From NCBI GenBank assembly GCA_015680685.1, contig MNCI01006084.1, positions 433,842-497,841 on the forward strand: a stretch of 64,000 nt of DNA, given 5' to 3'. The translations under genes were made by a program, and so were the position numbers. A model generated the notes under the pieces. That model searched no databases. It saw only the letters and a program-made list of their open reading frames with translations, and had not been told where the DNA came from. This DNA comes from Gnetum montanum. Its lineage: Eukaryota; Streptophyta; Gnetopsida; Gnetales; Gnetaceae. Positions 56,951 through 64,000 of the stretch are shown piece by piece (position 1 is the stretch's first letter; every line of letters begins with the position of its first letter).

Positions 56951-57192
56951 AGCTATCCCTATTGATTTAATGGTTGCAACTTTAATTGCAACTTTTTTAA
57001 CGATTTTAGCTAACAGTATGATAAGAGGAGCTGATTCCTCAAATTTTTCTTTATTTTTATTTTTATTTTTTAAACAAGAAAAACAAGTAAAAGAAACCAT
57101 TTCTGAAAAAAATAAAATGCATGAACAAAAAAATAAAATAAAATAAAAATTAAAGCCTACTAAACCCTTGATGATAATTAACTCTGCTGACC

Positions 57193-57210
57193 TCCCCAGC
57201 AACGATGCCA
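57193..57210 (-). other. Element G primer binding site
   Basis: Minus strand TGGCATCGTTGCTGGGGA, three bases after the LTR end, 15 of 18 matches to the tRNA-Asp complement. Between it and 56950 lies an AT-rich leader with a short Lys-rich frame (SCLKNKNKNKEKFEE) that may be the start of a lost gag. Confidence 0.75.
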
Positions 57211-57213
57211 AAT

Positions 57214-57939
57214 TGATGAGCCAGGAAAAATTTGGTGTTGGATACATTTAAAATTTATTTTCTTTTCTTCTTTTGTTCTAGAGATTGTCACCTCGTTTGT
57301 GACTAACCCGTGAGTCGTATCTCGTGAAGGAACGATTAAAAAGTCAAAGAAATCATCAAGATAATAAATAGTTGGAATTGAATCCAATTAAATTCCATAC
57401 TTATGCCTGTCACTCATAAGTAAAATTATAAACTTTTATCCTAACTTCTAATCATAAGTTTAAGAATAAAGATTTATAATTAAATCAAATTGAAATTATA
57501 AATAATAATTGAAGATCACAAAGGAGACTTTCCTAAATTGTAATTCTACCTTGTTGTCTCCTCAATGCAGCAATTTTGATTATGAATTACAAGAATTGCC
57601 ACAAGGCTCAAAAAATCTTCAACAAAAATCTCAAGAATAATTAATTCCAATGTGATATGGAATTTACTAATATCAACTCCTCCTTTCATGTTTTCTTAAA
57701 AGAAATGAATTTTCTTTTGATGTGTCTACATAATCGATTTTTCTCCCTTTTTCTTTTTTCTTTTTAGTGCGTGATGAATGCCTTATTTATACTGCAACAA
57801 GGTTTAAAAACAAATATTACAACAGTATATGGGTATTGCAAAACCCAATACCAATATGTTAAAACTGGTACTACTGCTAATCTTGGCTTTCTAATGTTTT
57901 AAATTAATATGGATTCTCAAGGAAGCGGCAAAAGAGGCG
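57214..57939 (-). repeat. Element G right (5') LTR
   Basis: Plus strand TGATGAGCCAGGAAAAATTT to AAAGAGGC. TATA-like sequence (minus GTATAAATAAGG) at about 57793-57782. Pairs with 52325-53015. Confidence 0.82.
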
Positions 57940-58465
57940 TATGTGATGCTCCACACATTCATCCAAGAAGAAGGTTTCATTTGAGTCAATGGAGAATCTG
58001 GCAGAAAAGCATGCATAATAGCATCAGTTGGCGTATGCTTTGCCTGATTCCCTTATCATCTGTGAAATTCTCTGCCAAGGCCTTCGCTGGCACCTTATCC
58101 TCATCAATCTCTACCACGCCATTGCCTATACCGATGTTTAAAAATAAGTATTTTAATAATAAATGGATATGGAAGAATTTGATACCAATCCATTATTTTT
58201 GGTATAGGTTCCAAATCTAGTATTCTTGTTATCATGAATTTGCAAGAAACTGTGGGAGAGATGTTGCAAAAATAAAAAAGATAACTTAGAAAACTCGCAA
58301 CCAGCAAAATTCCAGGAATATCATCATTGTCATTGTTATCCGACAATGGCGATGGTGGCAAGTTCAAATCTGGTAGCAACAACCTACATTTTTCTCAATT
58401 CATATATTGCAACCACAATCGCAGAGAACCACCTTCCCTGTCACCATATACAATATATATATATA
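57940..58465. other. Unassigned flank of element G
   Basis: No gene recognised. It does not continue element F. Short frames on both strands (57909-58220, 58382-58104) overlap and show no family features. Confidence 0.45.
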
Positions 58466-58478
58466 NNNNNNNNNNNNN
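58466..58478. other. Assembly gap (13 N)
   Basis: Run of N bases after an AT dinucleotide repeat, which is a plausible cause of the break. Confidence 0.98.
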
Positions 58479-59105
58479 AGTTATATTTATGAATATATAA
58501 TGTATACATGTAATTATAATCTCATTAATATATAATAATATATTGTACTAGTTAAACTAAAATTAAAATAAACTAAACCACACCAATTAACTAATTATAA
58601 AATAATAATAAACTAATATTTACAACTTACATAAACAAATAAAATAATCGTTAAATAAATAATTAACTATATGAAATATAGAATGAAATTAATTAAAATG
58701 CATAAGTTTCACAAAAATACTTATTAAAATTGAACAATTTTTTTGGGTTCAACACAACTCCCGACTAGCCTATGGCCCGTGCCTGGTTATAAAGGCGAAA
58801 ATAAAACATTAATATATATACAATAATACTACTACTATTATTCCAAGATATATGTTTTAGGCTAATTAATTAAACTTGATTAGGAAGGCCCTACCTAGGA
58901 TTGCTTGAGCATAACGTCACCTTAGAAGGTTTACTTCATTAGGTGTAAGAATGTCTTATAACTTCAAGGTTTAAACCTCTCCTATGATTTAAGGATCTGA
59001 GATGCATTACTTACATCTAACTCATTTCCTAACTTGTTCTTAGTTCAACTTCCAACTTGGTTATACCCTACTATTATATCCCTTATTACGTAGTTATCCT
59101 CCACA
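58479..59105. other. AT-rich DNA, possible LTR of element H
   Basis: No coding sequence. Because element H lies to the right in minus orientation and a G-rich tract (minus) stands at 59126-59106, the sequence ending CTCCACA at 59105 could be the start of its 3' LTR (TGTGGAGG on the minus strand). The other LTR is outside the window. Confidence 0.3.
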
Positions 59106-59126
59106 CCCCCGTGCCCCCCACCCCCC
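59106..59126 (-). other. G-rich tract on the minus strand
   Basis: C5, C6 and C6 runs (59106-59110, 59114-59119, 59121-59126) on the plus strand give three long G runs on the minus strand. Candidate polypurine tract or G-quadruplex former. Confidence 0.5.
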
Positions 59127-59434
59127 TAATTAAGCTAAGGTATGTAACATACTTAGGTTCATTAGCAAAGATAAATTCTTAAAAGGAAACATGATCAATG
59201 AATATACTAAAAGCAAGAATTCCCCTAGGTTTTATATATCCAAACTAAGAGGGAACCAAAGGCAATGGATGAACAAGTGTTAGTATCCATCATTGGCTAT
59301 TTTCATGATCCTTTGAGCTTCTGATGCCAAGGCTCGCGTGTAGGCATGCGTGAGCTATGGTTGGTCCACACCTGGGGTGTGGAAAGTCATCTATTCTCTA
59401 CAGATTCATGCGAAGTGCACGCATAGCAAGTGCA

Positions 59435-59850
59435 CTAGGTAACTAGAGTTACCAAAATAGATAAAGCCAAGGGTGAGGCATGCCAAGAGGCTACAGTTGG
59501 ACTTATCCAGATGCAGCACATGCACATCTGTTATCACTAGGTGTGAGGCATGTAAAGGGGCTACAGCTGGAGACATCCAAATGTAGTGCATGCACATCTG
59601 CTATTGCCAATTGGGGCAAAGCATACTTATAGCACTAGCTACGGGAGCGTAGAAAGCGTGTTGGGTAACTGGAGTTACCAAAACAAATGGAGCTAGGTGA
59701 GATGCATACAAGGCAGGCTATAGCTGGATTCACCCAGATACAATGCATGCACATATGTTACCGCTAGACAGAGCCATGTGCGAGGCATGCGAGGGGGCTA
59801 CATCTAGAGGTGTCTAGATGCAGTGCATGCACATCTGCTATGGCCAGTTA
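59435..59850. repeat. Higher-order minisatellite with hairpins
   Basis: A GAGGCATGC...GGCTACA.CT...GATGCAGTGCATGCACAT unit occurs at about 59475, 59544, 59699 and 59781. Pairs repeat as a block with about 225-bp spacing, each block led by GGTAACT[A/G]GAGTTACC (59440 and 59665), a perfect hairpin stem. CATCTAGAGGTGTCTAGATG at about 59801 is another perfect stem-loop. Confidence 0.78.
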
Positions 59851-60024
59851 GGACGAAGCAGATGGACGTTAGAACTACATGGCCCTGATTCTATGATGGT
59901 CATAGATATGTAGGCAACCAAGATTGGATAGTCTTGGTGAAAAGCCACGGTAGGTGCGAAAGCCAAGTCAGGTGTAGTGCCAATGCCAAGTATGGTGCGA
60001 TGCTAGACCACCCCCCTGCTTGAG

Positions 60025-60785
60025 AGCTACTAAGAGGTAGCACAAGTTACGAGAGCATACTAGCAAGGCCAAGAATGCCCGTGCTTATCAAAGGTGTTGG
60101 AGCACCTCTGATGAACTATTGTACACTACAAGATGTAGCACTAGTTATGAGAGCATACTAGCAAGGTCAAGAATGCCCACACCTATCAGAGATATTGGAG
60201 CACCTCTGATGAACTGTTGTAAGCTACAGGACGTAATGCCAATTACGAGAGTGTACTGGAAAGGCTGGGAATGCCTGTGCCTATCAAAGATGTTGGAACA
60301 CCTTTGATGAATTGTTGTAAGCTACAAGATGTAGCGCTAGTCACAGGAGTGTACTAGTCAGGCTAGGAATGCCTATGCCTCTAAACATGCGAGGTGTTGG
60401 AGCACATCTCTAGAGCTACAGGGTTGTAGCGCCAATTGTGGAAGCGCATTGGCAAGGCCGAGAATGCCTGTGCCCATAAAGGTGAGGTGTTGGAGCACCT
60501 CTAGAGCTACGAGATGTAGCACTAGTTATAGAAGCGTACTGGTAAGGTCGAGAATGCCTGTGCCTATCAGAGGTGTTGGAGCACCTCTGATGAACTATTA
60601 TAAGCTACAAGGTGTAGCACCAATTACAAGAGCATACTAGCAAGGCTAGGAATGCCTATGCCTATGAGAGGTGTTGGTGCACCTCTGGAACAATTGTTGT
60701 AAGCTAAAAGGTGTAGCGCCAATTACGAGAACATACTAGCAAGGCCGAGAATGCCTGCACCTAAGTACAAGAGGTGTTGTTCACA
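60025..60785. repeat. Tandem minisatellite, about 97-bp unit, eight copies
   Basis: GAATGCC anchors fall at 60073, 60171, 60269, 60367, 60462, 60552, 60650 and 60749. Each unit holds GCTACAAGATGTAGC (6-bp stem, 3-base loop), GAGAGCATACTAGCAAGGC and AGAGGTGTTGGAGCACCTCT (7-bp stem, 6-base loop). Copies differ by several substitutions and small indels. Open frames through it are by-products. Confidence 0.88.
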
Positions 60786-62100
60786 TTGGGTGGGAACTTC
60801 TTGTACATGTTGTGGTAGTGTATTCCTTTGTCAATAAAGGCTGGGAGTTTTCCTGGAAGCATGTTCCTTCTATGCTTGAGCATTGTTGCGCATCATTGCA
60901 AGTAGCTAGCTAAGTTGGGCACTTAGCGCTATCACGTGGTGAAAATTTTTTTTTGCTGCAATTCACTTGGTAACAACTACCATAGTAGGGATCTTGACCA
61001 CTAACACCTATGGAAGACATGATGGGAAACACAAAGAAAACCTATGCACAAAAGTACCACTAGTCAAATGAGATGACCATGTAGAATAAAAATGGGATGA
61101 TAACTCAAAAATGAAAAAGAGAAACATCAAAAGGTAAAAATTAAATAACTAAAAGAAAACAATAATATGAGAAGTGCAAAACAAAATAAAAAAAACAACA
61201 GTATAAAAAGTACAAAGAAACATAAGTAAAGTAACTAAATAACAAAGTAGAAGAAATGATTAGAGGTGAAGATATCCATTAAAATACCAACTGTGGATGA
61301 GTGACTCCTTTGCTAACAATGTTATACCCTAGTTATAAGGTAGTGGCATCGAGAGTAGATTGATAATTGACACCTAACCCTTAAACACTCTACTTATAAA
61401 AGGGGATTCTTGTAGGATGCTTGAAATTGTGAACTTAGAGCATCATCCCAACTATAAGGTTCTTGTGGGAGTGGGGCTTAGCTCTTGATTGAAGGTTCTT
61501 GTGGGGTCATTTTTATTGTTTTTTTTCAATTATTTCTTGCATTGTATTTTATCTTATTGGTCTCTTTTTTTTCATAATTTTTTCTTTTTTTTTTGTTTGT
61601 CTTTTTTTTTTTTTTTTTTTTAAAAAAAATTAAAANAATTCAATATTCAATTATGAGGTCCTTGTGGGAGCCAATTTCATTTTATAAGGGTTGCTCACAT
61701 GGCTTAATATAGATAGACACCTTTCACTACCAAGGAAACAAGGTCCAATATAACACACCCTTTCCACCTTAGTGACTCATCTAAGTAAGTATTTAATAGA
61801 AACCAAATATCAATAAACATTACCTTAAACTAAGCTATGTAGCCATCTTAACTTATGAACAATGTACTTAAAGAATATTGTTTTTAAAAAAATAATGAAA
61901 TTTATTATGTGTAAGACACTGATTAGTCTAAGGCTCACCCTTAGTTGGATTTTGGGTTTAAACCTACCTATTTCATGGTAGGAGGAGTTGTCCTTCTCTC
62001 TTACATTCCAAACATGATGCTACTGAATTCTTTATAGTCCTAACTCACAATAAAATGTCCTATTGACCTCTACATTTTTCAAGGTGAAAGTTGTAGATTG
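60786..62100. other. Uncharacterised, low-complexity DNA
   Basis: No gene recognised. Contains AATAAAGGC at about 60833, a long T run with an N (61590-61640, N at 61636), and AT-rich sequence. It should hold the 3' non-coding part of element H, but I cannot define its limits. Confidence 0.45.
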
Positions 62101-62149
62101 AATATAATTCTTTTATTAATTTATTCGATGATGAAAGAGCCTAGTTGAG

Positions 62150-63400
62150 GGGTATATTTAAGAGCTAGGACTTCTAATGAATGGTTTTCATGTAATTCAT
62201 TTGTAGTGGGATAAGTTGGATCACTTAGCTCTATTAATTCATCTTCTCCAAGTTCCTCAATGTGGTGTTGATGATATAACTTAAATTATTGACCATTGAC
62301 TAGGAACGTTGTTGAAAATCATTAATAGGTGATATGAGGACACTTCCATTATAATGGGGTTGAATAATTAAATAAGGGCCTTCCCACCTAGTTGTTAATT
62401 TCCCTGGAAATTTATGTAGTCTCATATTATAAAATAAAACTTTATCACCTATGGAAAAATTTTTTTAAGATACTCTTATCGTGTAATGTTTTCATTTTTC
62501 TTTTTACAGTTTTTTGGTTGTTCAAAGCATATAGCCTCATTTCATCAAGTTCATGAAGTTGATTAATTCTAGAGGCTTGGTTCATGTCTTCATCAAAATT
62601 AAGCTATTGGGCTAATTGTAAGGATTGATATTTCAATTCAACTAGTAATAAACATAACTTACCATAAACCAATTGATAAGGTGAATATCCTAAACTTGAT
62701 TTATAAGTAATTCTATAAGCCCAAAGTGCATCTTGTAATTTTTTAGACCAATCCTTCCCTTTAGTACATATAGTTTTTTAAAATATATTTAAAATAATTC
62801 TATTAGCATTTTCTACTTGGCCATTTGTTTGTGGATGATAGGAAGTAGCTGTCTTATGCTGGATACCACAAGACTTAAGGAATTTTTCCATGATTTTATT
62901 GAAAAAATTAGTTCCTTGATCACTAATGATTGCCTATGGAGTTCCAAAACGTGTTAAAATATTTTCCCTAAGAAATGCTATAACTACCTTTACATCATTT
63001 ATTGGGATGACTTTTGCTTCTACCCATTTAGTAACATAGTCAATACAAACCAAAATGTATTGACATCCATTAGATGGTGGAAAAGAGCCTAAAAAGGTCT
63101 ATACCCGATACATCAAATGGTTCTATTATTAAAATTGGTTTAAGGGGCATTTCATGTCTATTTGTTATGGCTCCTATTCGTTGACATTTATCACACTCTT
63201 GCACATACTTATGTGCATCTTTAAAAATGGAGGGCCAATAAAATCCACTTTGAAGGATTTTGATAGCAATACATTTGCTATCGAAATGGCCTTCTTCTAA
63301 ATCATTGTGGCACATTTGTAGAATTTCTTATTGTTCATTTTCAGCCACACATCTTCTTTCCATGTTATCTTTACATATTCTATAGAGGTATGCACTACTC
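62150..63400 (-). pseudogene. Element H integrase (Athila-like)
   Basis: Zinc region in frame 63315-63070: MCHNDLEEGHF, FYWPSIFKDAHKYVQECDKC, intact H-H-C-C. Then MPLKPILIIEPFDVSGID and a frameshift near 63090. Core: YILVCIDYVTKWVEAKV (first Asp), AIISDQGTNFFNK (second Asp, after one TAG), ATSYHPQTNGQVENANR (Glu). C-terminal: DWSKKLQDALWAYR, GYSPYQLVYGKLC, LDEMRLYALNNQK. These sequences are close to Athila integrases of flowering plants and clearly different from A-G. Confidence 0.88.
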
Positions 63401-63439
63401 TAAATGTATCTAGATATGCTATGTAAGAAATATTTTTTT

Positions 63440-64000
63440 TTTCTTCCTTGGTCCAATCAGTAGGATTTTTCATAGTAACAAGCTAGTTGGCTATATCAGC
63501 AAATCAAGGATCCTTCTTTGTAGGAAAAAAGTTGTTCATTAAGAAATTCATCATGAAAAATTCCTTGTGTTTGGTTCTCATCACGAGTCTCTAACCTAGA
63601 AATATTATCTACTACTGCATTTTTCCTACCTCTTTTATCTAGAATAATTAAGTCAAATTCTTGGAGTAATAAACACCATCTCATTATTCTTGCATTTTCT
63701 ATTTTTTTGGTAGCTAAGAATTTAATGGCTGAATGATCAATATATACTCTAGTTTTATATCCAATTAAATAATGTCTAAATTTATCTAGAGCATATACAA
63801 TGGCTAATAATTCTTTTTTTGTAGTTGTATAATTTACTTGAGCTTGGTCTAGACTTTTGGACACATAATAAATCACTCTTGGTTTATTATCAATGTATTG
63901 TTCCAAAACTGCCCCTATTGCTATGTCACTAGCATCACACATTAAATCGAATGGATAATCCCAATTTGGTGCATTTAATACAGGGGCTATGGTTACTCAT
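63440..64000 (-). pseudogene. Element H RNase H, continuing past the window
   Basis: Open from the window edge to 63496: APVLNAPNWDYPFDLMCDAS, then DIAIGAVLEQ, VIYYVSKSLDQAQVNYTTTK, KELLAIVYALDKFRHYLIG and VYIDHSAIKFLATKK. The catalytic Asp (CDASD), Glu (KELL) and Asp (IDHSA) are all present. RT lies to the right outside the window. The best preserved pol segment here. A stop separates it from integrase. Confidence 0.86.

Larger units (their letters stand above)
52325..57939 (-). mobile_element. Element G: LTR pair around partial pol and captured host-gene fragments
   Basis: LTRs at 52325-53015 and 57214-57939 have the same orientation, and a tRNA-Asp-like primer site adjoins the right one, so the element points left. 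Inside: pol from RT thumb to integrase (56950-54745), then about 1.7 kb with GDSL and PPR gene fragments. Gag, protease and most of RT are missing. Flanks are GTATA (52320-52324) and GTATG (57939-57943), a possible imperfect duplication. Alternatively the pol belongs to F and the LTRs bracket a composite. Confidence 0.62.

Noticed and set aside
57909-58220. 103-codon plus-strand frame
   Set aside because: It starts inside the LTR of element G and has no recognisable domain.
60119-60640. Plus-strand frames with repeated RSRMP.PI peptides
   Set aside because: They are translations of the 97-bp minisatellite and shift frame between units.
59435-60785. Possible CRISPR-like array
   Set aside because: Repeats are long, contiguous and diverged, with no unique spacers, and the context is a plant nuclear genome.

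Overview
The window looks like nuclear DNA of a seed plant, most likely a gymnosperm with a large, repeat-packed genome. The evidence is a plant family-1 UDP-glycosyltransferase (UGT) with one intron, plant-type Ty3/gypsy elements primed by tRNA-Asp, L1-like LINE remnants, and fragments of plant GDSL-lipase and PPR genes. The species call is inference. No bacterial or organellar gene, CRISPR array or tRNA/rRNA gene was seen.

Layout. 1-1821: flank without a recognisable gene, carrying small tandem duplications. 1822-3490 (-): the only intact-looking host gene, a two-exon UGT85-like enzyme of 504 residues. 3766-3927: an 85-bp tandem duplication upstream of it. 3955-4190 (-): a LINE reverse-transcriptase fragment. 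4191-34971: element A (+), a Ty3/gypsy element into which element B (-, 8501-21709, 5-bp duplication AAAAG) and element C (+, 27697-34201, 5-bp duplication CTTAC) inserted. 34972-37027 (-): LINE with ORF1, endonuclease and the start of RT. 37028-37775: a truncated LTR (-). 37776-46162: element E (+), which lost both LTRs. 46163-46544: a LINE tail (+). 46545-52324: element F (-), only its 3' half. 52325-57939: element G (-), an LTR pair around a partial pol and two captured host-gene fragments. 57940-62100: mostly uncharacterised, with an assembly gap, a C-rich tract and two hairpin-rich minisatellites. 62150-64000: element H (-), a better preserved Athila-like pol running off the window.

Elements A, B, C, E and F are relatives. 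Where present, the order is LTR, tRNA-Asp primer site, gag, protease with D-[LS]-[GS], RT, RNase H, integrase, a T-rich array, a long non-coding spacer, an internal promoter-like module, a third ORF (ORF3, env position), polypurine tract, LTR. B keeps every part. A lacks RT-RNase H-integrase but keeps ORF3. C lacks both and fuses protease in frame to the last few pol residues. So B-like copies could have mobilised A- and C-like copies in trans. All copies are decayed by stops and frameshifts and none should be active.

The most interesting signals are: (1) the internal module upstream of ORF3, which repeats the palindrome-plus-TATA design of each element's own LTR; (2) a 23-bp block kept between pol and ORF3 in four copies; (3) ORF3 itself, a coiled-coil protein with an N-terminal domain resembling the putative plant transposon protein family and a conserved C-terminal motif; (4) an unusual C-x2-C...CCP...H motif in gag; (5) an in-frame amber codon at the same place in three gag genes; (6) captured GDSL and PPR pieces in element G. 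Several single N bases mark unmerged or inverted contig joins.
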